DNA of 5,419 nt from Actinomycetota bacterium (GCA_003168295.1 PMST01000671.1:2423-7841); one strand, 5' to 3'; numbered from the stretch's first letter, positions 1 through 5,208 are shown. Numbers and translations: made by a program. The notes: generated from the sequence alone by a model not told the origin.

Positions 1-528
1 CAGATGAGCCGGCTGGCCGCCGAGCTGTTCTCGGTGCTCAGCGGGCGGCCGACCGAGGAACTCGTGGTCGAGCTCGGCCGCGATTCCGGCTACGCCACGC
101 CGAAGATCGATGTCCGCGGCGCGATCTTCGACGATCACGAACGCGTGCTGCTGATGCGCGAGAAGACCGACGGCCGGTGGTCGCTGCCAGGCGGCTGGGC
201 CGATCCCGGCGACACGCCCTCAGCCGCGGTCACCCGGGAGATCCTGGAGGAAACCGGGTATCACAGCTCGGCGGTGAAGCTGATCGCCTGCTGGGATCGT
301 GAACTCCAGGGCCATCCGCCGCCCCTGCCGGTGCATGTCTACAAGCTGTTTTTCCTCTGCCGCCGCGACGGCGCCGTGCAGCCGCCAGCGGCGCTTGAGA
401 CGCTCGAGGTCGGCTGGTTCGGCCTGGGCAAACTGCCGCCGCTGTCCCTGGGCCGCGTCAATCACCGACAGCTCGACCGAGCGCTGGCACACCATCGCGA
501 TCCATCCCTGCCGACCGAGTTCGACTAG
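1..528 (+). CDS. NUDIX hydrolase, 5'-truncated by window edge
   Basis: This protein hydrolyses a nucleoside diphosphate linked to another group; the substrate cannot be read from sequence. The frame is open to base 1. The first ATG (base 4) falls inside what is normally an N-terminal helical domain (Nudix_N type, YjhB-like), so the true start is probably some 40 codons to the left. Counting from that ATG, a beta strand with VDVRGAIF (36-42) leads into the Nudix box: GGWADPGD at 63-70, then R78 E79 I L E82 E83 T G85 Y86, the metal-binding REUXEEXGU core. The usual Glu of GX5E is Asp70, a conservative change. The later HVYKLFF and GWFGLGKLPPLSLGRV segments are typical of this family. The stop is TAG at 526-528. 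The gene converges on the TetR gene with a 63-bp gap and shows no functional link to it. The family call is firm; the substrate is unknown. Confidence 0.9.
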   Translation, partial: QMSRLAAELFSVLSGRPTEELVVELGRDSGYATPKIDVRGAIFDDHERVLLMREKTDGRWSLPGGWADPGDTPSAAVTREILEETGYHSSAVKLIACWDRELQGHPPPLPVHVYKLFFLCRRDGAVQPPAALETLEVGWFGLGKLPPLSLGRVNHRQLDRALAHHRDPSLPTEFD

Positions 529-591
529 CGGCAATGCCAGGCGGCCCCCATCCCGGCTAGCCCAGAGGACGGCCGCGTGGTCGGCCCGCGA

Positions 592-1170
592 TCAGAGCGC
601 CGCGGTCCCGGCCTCGAGGAAGCGCATCGCGGCGGCGACCGCCTGCTCGCGTGCTGCGCCCGGCTCGGTGTCGATGACCTCCATCGCGACCGCGGCGGCG
701 GCGGCCGCCGCCAGCCGGGGCGCGATGGCGTCGGGGGCGCTGCCGGTATCGGCCGCGATCATGGCCGCGCCTGCCCGCACCGCGGCGGCCATCCGCGCGG
801 TGCGCAGGGCCCCGAGGTCGGGATTGGCCGCGAACATGCGGCGCGCGAGCCGGTAGAGTTCGCGCTCTTCTGGTTCGGCCAAGCTGGTCAGCAGCCAGCG
901 GCCGAAGGCATCGTGAACCGCCTCGCCAGGCCGCCGGTCGCGTATCGCGTCGGTCAGGCCGGCCACCCCGTCGCTGAACCGGGATAGCGCGATGTCCTGC
1001 TTGGCCGGGAAGTACATCGCGACCGTCCGCGGCGAGACCTCGGCCGCCTCGGCGATGTCGGCGATCGTGGTCGCGTCGTAGCCGCGCTCGGCGAACAGCT
1101 CGTAAGCAGCACGGATGATCGCCGCCCGGCGGCGTGCCTTGCTGCGCTCTCTCAGTCCCGCTTGCGCCAT
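592..1170 (-). CDS. TetR/AcrR family transcriptional repressor
   Basis: This is a DNA-binding repressor that probably controls itself and the divergent MFS exporter. Of its 192 residues, roughly 10-58 form the TetR N-terminal domain: a basic entry (RERSKARRR), then a helix with AAYELFAERGYDATT, then the helix-turn-helix IADIAEAAEVSPRTVAMYF with the usual Y-F and a following K. The remaining all-helical, Ala-rich part would be the ligand-binding and dimer domain; it is not diagnostic of a ligand. I chose the ATG at 1168-1170 (MAQAGLRERSK) over the in-frame ATG at 1183-1185. A TATACT hexamer lies 6 nt before the 1170 start, so the 1185 start would sit upstream of that promoter, and the shorter N-terminus looks like family members. 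Neither start has a Shine-Dalgarno sequence. If 1185 is used, the protein is 197 aa. The stop is TGA at 592-594. Confidence 0.92.
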   Translation of the reverse strand: MAQAGLRERSKARRRAAIIRAAYELFAERGYDATTIADIAEAAEVSPRTVAMYFPAKQDIALSRFSDGVAGLTDAIRDRRPGEAVHDAFGRWLLTSLAEPEERELYRLARRMFAANPDLGALRTARMAAAVRAGAAMIAADTGSAPDAIAPRLAAAAAAAVAMEVIDTEPGAAREQAVAAAMRFLEAGTAAL

Positions 1171-1176
1171 GCGGCA

Positions 1177-1182
1177 AGTATA
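1177..1182 (-). promoter_or_regulatory. Putative -10 hexamer (TATACT) of the TetR gene, leaderless
   Basis: Read on the minus strand the hexamer is TATACT, one base from the consensus TATAAT. Six bases (TGCCGC) separate it from the ATG at 1170, so transcription would begin at or next to the A of the start codon. Leaderless mRNAs with this geometry are common in Actinomycetota. No good -35 is visible 16-18 bp upstream. Promoter function is inferred. Confidence 0.5.
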
Positions 1183-1188
1183 CATCAG

Positions 1189-1204
1189 ATAGCAACATTG
1201 CTAT
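1189..1204. promoter_or_regulatory. Operator-like palindrome 1 (ATAGCAACATTGCTAT)
   Basis: This is a perfect inverted repeat: 7-bp arms ATAGCAA/TTGCTAT around a CA centre. Its core, GCAA-N2-TTGC (1192-1201), recurs at 1210-1219. It overlaps the -35 of the exporter promoter and the upstream part of the TetR promoter, so one bound dimer could block both directions. TetR-family proteins usually bind such palindromes in the shared intergenic region. Binding by the adjacent TetR protein is inferred. Confidence 0.65.
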
Positions 1205-1227
1205 GTACTGCAAATTTGCGTTAGAGT
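1198..1227 (+). promoter_or_regulatory. Putative sigma-70-type promoter of the MFS exporter
   Basis: The -35 is TTGCTA (1198-1203) and the -10 is TAGAGT (1222-1227), with an 18-bp spacer. Both fit the loose actinobacterial housekeeping consensus (TTGnnn/TAnnnT). Transcription would start near 1233, giving a leader of about 33 nt before the ATG at 1267. Both palindromes overlap this promoter, which fits repression. Confidence 0.5.
1210..1219. promoter_or_regulatory. Operator-like palindrome 2 (GCAAATTTGC)
   Basis: This perfect 10-bp palindrome has the same GCAA-N2-TTGC form as the core of the first site. Its centre is 18 bp from that of the first, and it lies inside the -35/-10 spacer of the putative exporter promoter. 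It is probably a second binding site for the same repressor. Confidence 0.55.
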
Positions 1228-1266
1228 GCAGAAAACAGTTCAACGGACCCGAAGGGATCCAGCACG

Positions 1267-2832
1267 ATGAGCAACACCTCCGCTCCTAGCACACCAGCCG
1301 TAGCAACGAACCCAACTCCGCCGGAGGGCATCCCCGGCCCGGCGCGGGGACCGGCCCCGGAGCCAGCTGCGACCGGCGCGGACCCCAGGCGCTGGCTGAT
1401 CCTGGCCGTCGTCGCGCTGGCCCAGCTGATGGTCGTGCTCGACGCCACGATCGTGAACATCGCCCTGCCCTCAGCCCAGCTGGCCTTGCACTTCTCCAAC
1501 ATCGAACGGCAGTGGGTGGTCACCGCCTATGCCCTCGCCTTCGGCAGCCTGCTGCTGCTCGGCGGCCGGCTCACCGACCTGATCGGCCGCAAGGCAACCT
1601 TCATCGCCGGCCTGATCGGTTTCGCCGCCGCATCCGCCGTCGGCGGCGCGGCCGGCAGCTTCGGCATGCTCGTGGCCGCCCGCGCCAGCCAGGGCGCCTT
1701 CGGCGCACTGCTCGCCCCGGCCGCGCTGTCGCTGCTGACCACCACGTTCGAAGGCAGCAGGGACCGGGGCAAGGCCTTCGGCGTCTTCGGCGCCATCGCG
1801 GGCGCCGGCGGAGCCGTCGGCCTGCTGCTCGGCGGGCTGCTGACCGAGTACCTGACCTGGCGCTGGTGCCTGTACGTCAACCTCGTCTTCGCCGCGATCG
1901 CGGGCGCCGGGGCCGTCGCGCTGCTGCGCAGGCAGCCGGCCGGGCGGCGGCCGCGGCTGGACCTGCCGGGCCTCGTGGCGGAGGTCGGCGGGATGTTCGG
2001 CATCGTCTACGGCTGCTCCAACGCGGCCAGTGACGGCTGGCACGCGCCGTCGACGTGGGGCTTCCTCGCCGCGGGCGCGGTATTGCTCGCAGCATTCGGC
2101 TTCATCGAGACGCGGGCCCGCCAGCCGCTGCTGCCACCGCGGATCGTCCTGGACCGCAACCGGGCCGCCGCCTATCTGTCGATCCTCGTCACCGGCGCCG
2201 GCATGTTCGGCATCTTCCTGTTCCTCACCTACTACCTGCAGGAAACCCTGGGCTTCAGCCCGGTCATGGCCGGCGTCGCCTTCCTGCCCATGGTCGGCGC
2301 GATCATCGTCGGCGCCAACCTGGCCAACATCGTGCTGCTGCCCCGCATCGGCCCCAGGTGGCTGGTGGCACCGGGCATGCTCGCCGCCGCCGCCGGGCTG
2401 GCCTGGCTGACCCGGATCGGGGTCCACTCCAGCTACGCCGCGGATGTCCTGCCGGCGCTGCTGCTCGCCTCGACCGGCCTCGGCTTCGTGATGTCGCCGT
2501 CGATGAACACCGGGACGGCCGGCGTGGCGTCGTCGGACGCGGGCGCCGCGTCGGCCATGGTCAACACCGGCCAGCAGGTCGGCGGTTCCATCGGCACCTC
2601 GCTGCTCAACACCATGGCGGCCAGCGCCGCCGCCAGCTACCTGGCCAGCCACCTCAGCCCTGCTCTGATGACCGGCGGCCACCCGGCACCCGCGCTCGCC
2701 GAACTGGCCCAGGTGCACAGCTACACCACCGCGTTCTGGTGGGCCGCCGGAATGTTCGCCGGCGGGTCCGTGCTCGCGGCCCTGCTCTTCCGGCGCGGCG
2801 CCCCCGCAGCGCCGGCCGGGGAAGAGGTCTAG
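1267..2832 (+). CDS. MFS exporter, DHA2 (EmrB/QacA-like) family, 14 TM
   Basis: This 521-aa inner-membrane, proton-driven exporter of drugs or metabolites has a cytosolic Pro/Ala-rich tail at 1-42, followed by about 14 hydrophobic segments between residues 43 and 508. Motif D1, LDATIVNIALP, is at 58-68, with the membrane Asp at 58. Motif A, GGRLTDLIGRK, is at 99-109. The motif C region, GAGGAVGLLLGG (179-190), has Ala-Val where many relatives have Gly-Pro; I take this as a subfamily trait. WRWCLYVNL (198-206) is typical of DHA2 pumps. An AAGGGA ribosome site (1252-1257) lies 9 nt before the ATG. The gene is divergent from a TetR repressor, with paired palindromes over its promoter, so substrate-induced expression is likely. 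The substrate cannot be told from sequence. Stop is TAG at 2830-2832. Confidence 0.95.
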   Translation: MSNTSAPSTPAVATNPTPPEGIPGPARGPAPEPAATGADPRRWLILAVVALAQLMVVLDATIVNIALPSAQLALHFSNIERQWVVTAYALAFGSLLLLGGRLTDLIGRKATFIAGLIGFAAASAVGGAAGSFGMLVAARASQGAFGALLAPAALSLLTTTFEGSRDRGKAFGVFGAIAGAGGAVGLLLGGLLTEYLTWRWCLYVNLVFAAIAGAGAVALLRRQPAGRRPRLDLPGLVAEVGGMFGIVYGCSNAASDGWHAPSTWGFLAAGAVLLAAFGFIETRARQPLLPPRIVLDRNRAAAYLSILVTGAGMFGIFLFLTYYLQETLGFSPVMAGVAFLPMVGAIIVGANLANIVLLPRIGPRWLVAPGMLAAAAGLAWLTRIGVHSSYAADVLPALLLASTGLGFVMSPSMNTGTAGVASSDAGAASAMVNTGQQVGGSIGTSLLNTMAASAAASYLASHLSPALMTGGHPAPALAELAQVHSYTTAFWWAAGMFAGGSVLAALLFRRGAPAAPAGEEV

Positions 2833-2863
2833 CCAACGAGCGGCGCCTGGCCCGTTCGCTGGC
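2832..2863 (+). terminator. Possible hairpin terminator after the MFS gene
   Basis: A 12-bp arm starting at the last base of the exporter stop codon (GCCAACGAGCGG) pairs with CCGTTCGCTGGC (2852-2863) across an 8-nt loop. There is one A-C mismatch and one G-T wobble. No T-run follows, so it may be a weak or Rho-assisted terminator, or a 3'-stabilising stem. It suggests that the next gene is transcribed separately. Confidence 0.4.
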
Positions 2864-2868
2864 CGTGC

Positions 2869-2896
2869 TTGACGCCGATGAAGAAAGACCTAAGCG
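2869..2896 (+). promoter_or_regulatory. Weak promoter candidate for the lipoprotein gene
   Basis: TTGACG (2869-2874) is a good -35. Sixteen bases later is TAAGCG (2891-2896), a poor -10 that keeps only the TA. The pair lies between the putative exporter terminator and the lipoprotein start. I offer it only because the gene needs a promoter in this gap and no better one is visible. Confidence 0.2.
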
Positions 2897-2978
2897 GTCA
2901 TTTGCGGGCAACTCCGGTGCACGGGAACGCGCGGCCCGGCGGGCGCGTCCAAGGCGCAACTGAGCGAGCGGGGAGCAC

Positions 2979-3395
2979 ATGAAGAAGCGACTGCAGGCCA
3001 TCATCGCTGTTTTGGCCCTGATGCTGACGGCCGCGTGCGCGGCCGCCGACCCGCCCGCTCATCCGCCTGCATCCCCCAGCGGCTTTGTCGCAGGCAAGTT
3101 CGGAATCGAAGGCGGCCCGATCGGCCCGGGCGGACAGCAGCCAGGCGAGCGGCCGATCCCGGGAACGGTCCGGTTCACCGCCAGCGGCCGACGTCCGGTC
3201 ACCGCGCGGGCGGGCAGTTCAGGTACCTTTTCGGTCACGCTCCCGGCCGGGACCTACGACGTTTCTGGCAGCTCGCCTTTCATCGTCGATGTCAGCAACG
3301 GCACCAGTCACCAGACCCCGTGCTCCCAGCCGCTCTCCGTTGCCGTCACCTCACGGCACACCACCACGATTACCCTCACCTGCATCGTCCCTTAG
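2979..3395 (+). CDS. Small secreted lipoprotein with carboxypeptidase-regulatory-like fold
   Basis: This 138-aa exported protein has no assignable biochemical function. Residues 1-20 form a signal peptide: basic KKR, a hydrophobic stretch (8-16), then LTAAC with Cys20 as likely lipidation site. The box is slightly off, since position -3 is Thr rather than Leu or Val. A Pro-rich linker (25-34) follows, then a Gly-rich patch with GGPIGPGGQQ (45-54), then a compact all-beta region in which GTFSVTLPAGTYDVSG (82-97) has the G-x-F-x-v-x-LPaGtY pattern of carboxypeptidase-regulatory-like domains. Cys115 and Cys135 could form a disulfide closing the last strands. The ribosome site GGGGAG (2970-2975) is only 3 nt from the ATG, which is tight. 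It lies 146 bp after the exporter, with an intervening hairpin, so it is probably not in the same operon. Stop is TAG at 3393-3395. Confidence 0.8.
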   Translation: MKKRLQAIIAVLALMLTAACAAADPPAHPPASPSGFVAGKFGIEGGPIGPGGQQPGERPIPGTVRFTASGRRPVTARAGSSGTFSVTLPAGTYDVSGSSPFIVDVSNGTSHQTPCSQPLSVAVTSRHTTTITLTCIVP

Positions 3396-3406
3396 CCCTT
3401 TCACCC

Positions 3407-3451
3407 ACGTCAAAGTGGCAATTCGGGACATCTTCTGATTACGTAAAGTGG
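3407..3451 (+). repeat. Direct repeat ACGT(C)AAAGTGG, two copies
   Basis: ACGTCAAAGTGG (3407-3418) recurs as ACGTAAAGTGG (3441-3451), identical apart from one missing C, with starts 34 bp apart. The second copy overlaps the palindrome TTACGTAA (3439-3446). Both lie just after the lipoprotein stop, at the left border of the low-GC island. Function unknown. Confidence 0.5.
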
Positions 3452-3518
3452 TCAGCAAAAGACTGATCGCTTACATGCAGCTATAGCATAATTGTACTTG
3501 CCGAGTTACATCTGGTTA

Positions 3519-3604
3519 CCTGTGGATGTCTTGTGCATAAGCCGGTGGATAACCGCCGTGACGGGCGAATAAGTGCCTTTGTCCTGTGGACATCGTGTGG
3601 ATAA
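3519..3604 (+). repeat. Imperfect 22-bp direct repeat spanning the DnaA-like sites
   Basis: The 22 bases at 3519-3540 and at 3583-3604 match at 18 positions. Each copy carries two of the DnaA-box-like nonamers, 11 bp apart. The copies start 64 bp apart. This suggests duplication of a two-box module. Confidence 0.6.
3521..3604 (-). promoter_or_regulatory. Cluster of five DnaA-box-like nonamers
   Basis: Reading the plus strand against TGTGGATAA or TGTGGACAA (complements of TTATCCACA and TTGTCCACA), the sites are: TGTGGATGT at 3521, TGTGCATAA at 3532 (one mismatch), GGTGGATAA at 3544 (one mismatch), TGTGGACAT at 3585 (one mismatch) and TGTGGATAA at 3596 (perfect). All have the same orientation. 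Start spacings are 11, 12, 41 and 11 bp, close to whole helical turns. AT-rich DNA flanks both sides. DnaA binding is inferred from the known box consensus; the cluster itself is seen directly. Confidence 0.5.
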
Positions 3605-3639
3605 AGGAAAAACTGAAAATGAATTGCGGCAGACCCTTG

Positions 3640-3783
3640 CGGGAGACTCCCGGAGGCAGTAGAAATGCTTTCACCGCCGGAAACGGGCACCATCTGAGGG
3701 CAACCTCGGAAACGTAGAATGGACCGGGAAGCCGGTACATCGAACGGGAGTCTGGCCCCGGCGGGCGGCGCGCAGCGCCGGGG
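3640..3783 (+). other. Series of small hairpins, possible structured RNA
   Basis: Four dyads follow each other: CGGGAGACTCCCG (3640-3652); CTGAGGGCAACCTCGG (3694-3709), a 6-bp stem with one G-U pair closed by a GCAA tetraloop; ACCGGGAAGCCGGT (3723-3736), a 5-bp stem with a GAAG loop; and CCCCGGCG...CGCCGGGG (3756-3763 with 3776-3783), an 8-bp stem. A strong terminator-like stem follows at 3821. I compared this from memory with common riboswitch and ncRNA cores (cobalamin, glycine, TPP, c-di-GMP, SRP, tRNA) and found no match. Whether it is transcribed is unknown. Confidence 0.3.
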
Positions 3784-3820
3784 AGGCCGGGCAACTGGCC
3801 GATCTGGGACGGCGGGCTAG

Positions 3821-3859
3821 ACAAGGCCCCCTCCATCTCATACATGGAGGGGGCCTTGT
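3821..3859. terminator. Perfect 16-bp stem, probable bidirectional terminator
   Basis: ACAAGGCCCCCTCCAT (3821-3836) is the exact complement of 3844-3859, with a 7-nt loop (CTCATAC). On the plus strand it is followed by the moderately T-rich TGCATTCT; on the minus strand no T-run follows. GC-rich stems without a full T-run are frequent terminators in Actinomycetota. It sits 97 bp past the stop of the minus-strand binding-protein gene, so it can end that transcript and any plus-strand transcript arriving from 3396-3820. Confidence 0.8.
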
Positions 3860-3906
3860 TGCATTCTGCCCGACACAGCGCGTTTCGCCCGGGCGCCACG
3901 CCGGCC

Positions 3907-3924
3907 AACGCGAACGCGAACGCG
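3907..3924 (+). repeat. Three tandem AACGCG hexamers
   Basis: Three perfect consecutive AACGCG units lie 31 bp past the stop codon of the minus-strand binding-protein gene. This is probably a short slippage repeat without function. Confidence 0.5.
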
Positions 3925-3955
3925 CCGATCGGCCGTGACCAGCGGGACGAGACGG

Positions 3956-5011
3956 TCAGCCGCCGATCATCGATGTCGCGTTGAAGGCGGGGAAGCCGAG
4001 GAACTCCCGCATCACGTCGGCGACCCGCTGGATGCGTACCGCGTCGACCGGCCCGACCGGATAGCTGTCCAGCGCCATCATCGCCGCGGTCACCCTGGAG
4101 ACCCCGAGCGGCGCCTTCAGCGCCTCCATCGACTGCTCCACGATGGACCGGTTGGCGTCCGCGATCTGCTGGCCCTGCTCGAACGCGGCGCGGAAGGCCG
4201 CCAGCGTCACCGGGTGCGCCGCGGCCCACTGCCGGGTGACGGCGCAGCCCTGCACCGGGAACGCGGCGGTGGCGCCCTGGTCCAGGTCGGCGATCAGGGT
4301 GACGCCCATCGACTGCTCAGCCTGGGTCCCGAACGGCTCGGGCAGCACCGCCGCCGCGATCTTCCCGGCCTTGAGCGCCCCGGCCATCATCGGTAGCGGG
4401 TAGTACGCGAAATGCACTCCGGACACGCGCAGCCCGTGATTGGCCAGCACCGAGGCGACCAGCAGGTACAGGATGTTCCCCGGCGCGTTGACGCCGACGG
4501 TCTTGCCTTCCAGGCCGGCCAGCGTCGAGATGCGCGAGCCTGGCATCACGTAAAGGCCCTGAGTGCCCGGTTCCATCACCGAGCCCTCGGCGAAAATCTG
4601 CAGGTCGGCAGCGACCATGGGATCGCTGATCGAGGAAGACCGCTGGCCCTGGTTGTAGTTCTGCTGCGCCTGGAGGTAGCTGACGTAGTTGCCGCAGGAG
4701 ATGTCGATCCGGTCGCTCGGCTCGTCGAGCGCCTGCGCGTCGATGACCGTCTCGGAACTGATCGCCGGCTTGAAGGTGACGTGCAGGCCGTGCGCCGCGA
4801 ACAGGCCTTCGTGCAGGGCAACGAAGAAACCGGCAGAATCGACCGCGGGCACCACCGCGACGTCCAGGTCTGGCTGCTCGATGACCTGCGACGCGGCGGC
4901 GTCTCCGCCGCCGGTAAGCCTGGGCACGAGCAGGATCGCCAAGACGGCCACGGCGGCCGCGGCACCGATTATCTCCACGATCCGGGCGGCCCGCGTGAAC
5001 CTACGTATCAT
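3956..5011 (-). CDS. ABC transporter substrate-binding protein (NMT1/THI5, SsuA/TauA-like)
   Basis: This 351-aa extracytoplasmic solute-binding protein should deliver a small ligand to an ABC importer. Relatives bind nitrate, sulfonates, taurine, riboflavin or pyrimidine precursors; the ligand cannot be read here. It begins with a basic RRFTRAAR and a hydrophobic segment (13-29), then a Gly/Ala-rich stretch with a possible signal peptidase cut near AAA-S (38-41). There is no lipobox Cys. The mature part follows the family order: VVPAVDSAGFFVALHEGLFAAHGL (53-76), DISCGNYVSY (103-112), LAGLEGKTVGVNAPGNILYLL (164-184), AGKIAAAVLPEPFGTQAEQ (215-233) and FEQGQQIADANRSIVEQ (277-293). Length is normal. 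A purine-rich AGGAAGAGAG ends 9 nt before the ATG. No permease or ATPase gene is in the window. Five TTGCGGG-like repeats lie 77-131 bp upstream and may regulate it. Confidence 0.9.
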   Translation of the reverse strand: MIRRFTRAARIVEIIGAAAAVAVLAILLVPRLTGGGDAAASQVIEQPDLDVAVVPAVDSAGFFVALHEGLFAAHGLHVTFKPAISSETVIDAQALDEPSDRIDISCGNYVSYLQAQQNYNQGQRSSSISDPMVAADLQIFAEGSVMEPGTQGLYVMPGSRISTLAGLEGKTVGVNAPGNILYLLVASVLANHGLRVSGVHFAYYPLPMMAGALKAGKIAAAVLPEPFGTQAEQSMGVTLIADLDQGATAAFPVQGCAVTRQWAAAHPVTLAAFRAAFEQGQQIADANRSIVEQSMEALKAPLGVSRVTAAMMALDSYPVGPVDAVRIQRVADVMREFLGFPAFNATSMIGG

Positions 5012-5087
5012 CGCCGGTTGCTCTCTTCCTCATGGTCCACAGGGGCGTCCGGGCCTGAACGGGCGCGGGGTCCCTGGTGACGGGCTT

Positions 5088-5142
5088 TTGCGGGTCTTGC
5101 TGCGGGGGCTTTGCGGGGGCCTCTTGCGAGGCTCGTTACGGG
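5088..5142. repeat. Array of five TTGCGGG-like heptamers about 12 bp apart
   Basis: Units are TTGCGGG (5088), CTGCGGG (5100), TTGCGGG (5111), TTGCGAG (5124) and TTACGGG (5136). Start spacings are 12, 11, 13 and 12 bp. On the minus strand the unit reads CCCGCAA. Heptamer direct repeats at about one helical turn are typical of OmpR/PhoB-type and SARP activator sites. The regulator is unknown. A 6-bp inverted repeat, GGTGAC (5076-5081) and GTCACC (5148-5153), flanks the array. Confidence 0.45.
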
Positions 5143-5175
5143 TCTCGGTCACCGCGGCCGATCCCCTGGGGAGAG

Positions 5176-5208
5176 CCGGACGCGGCACAGGTCCGAACGC
5201 GGCACAGG
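5176..5208 (+). repeat. Tandem 16-bp direct repeat, period 17
   Basis: CCGGACGCGGCACAGG (5176-5191) is followed after one base by CCGAACGCGGCACAGG (5193-5208), 15 of 16 identical. It lies between the heptamer array and the A-rich segment. It may be a tandem protein-binding site or a small duplication. Confidence 0.65.

Larger units (their letters stand above)
3396..3955. other. 560-bp gene-free region with low-GC island
   Basis: No open frame here has convincing protein character. By my count, GC is about 43% at 3421-3480, 40% at 3481-3540, 60% at 3541-3600 and 50% at 3601-3660, against clearly over 65% in the neighbouring genes. In order the region holds a short direct repeat, an AT-rich stretch, a cluster of DnaA-box-like nonamers, a purine-rich A tract (3601-3622), several small hairpins, a strong terminator-like stem and three perfect AACGCG hexamers in tandem (3907-3924). 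The base composition and structure argue for a regulatory or replication-linked role, or an untranslated RNA, rather than a lost gene. Confidence 0.6.

Noticed and set aside
541..576. Inverted repeat GCGGCC/GGCCGC between the convergent Nudix and TetR genes, possible terminator
   Set aside because: The arms are only 6 bp, 24 bp apart, and the interior does not extend the stem; a shared terminator is expected here but this one is not convincing.
1471..2718. 415-codon minus-strand open frame inside the MFS gene
   Set aside because: It is the antisense shadow of the exporter; the translation is dominated by Gln, Gly, Asp and Arg with no fold signature, while the plus strand carries clear MFS motifs.
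3400..3620. Calling the locus the chromosomal oriC outright
   Set aside because: No dnaA, dnaN, rpmH or parS-like TGTTTCACGTGAAACA element is in the window, and the boxes are imperfect; only an origin-like or DnaA-binding region is supportable.
3619..3717. Small plus-strand ORF of 32 codons with an AAAGG sequence upstream
   Set aside because: Only about 60% of its third positions are G or C, far below the neighbouring genes; it overlaps the hairpin series and the peptide has no recognisable feature.
3700..3760. Possible tRNA upstream of the strong terminator, suggested by CATCGAACGGG
   Set aside because: No paired T-arm, acceptor stem, anticodon arm or CCA-proximal pairing could be built on either strand.
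3516..4229. Long minus-strand open frame crossing the end of the SBP gene and the gene-free region
   Set aside because: It overlaps the SBP gene out of frame, runs through the terminator stem and DnaA-like sites, and its translation has a low-complexity Arg/Gly/Ala composition typical of GC-rich shadow frames.
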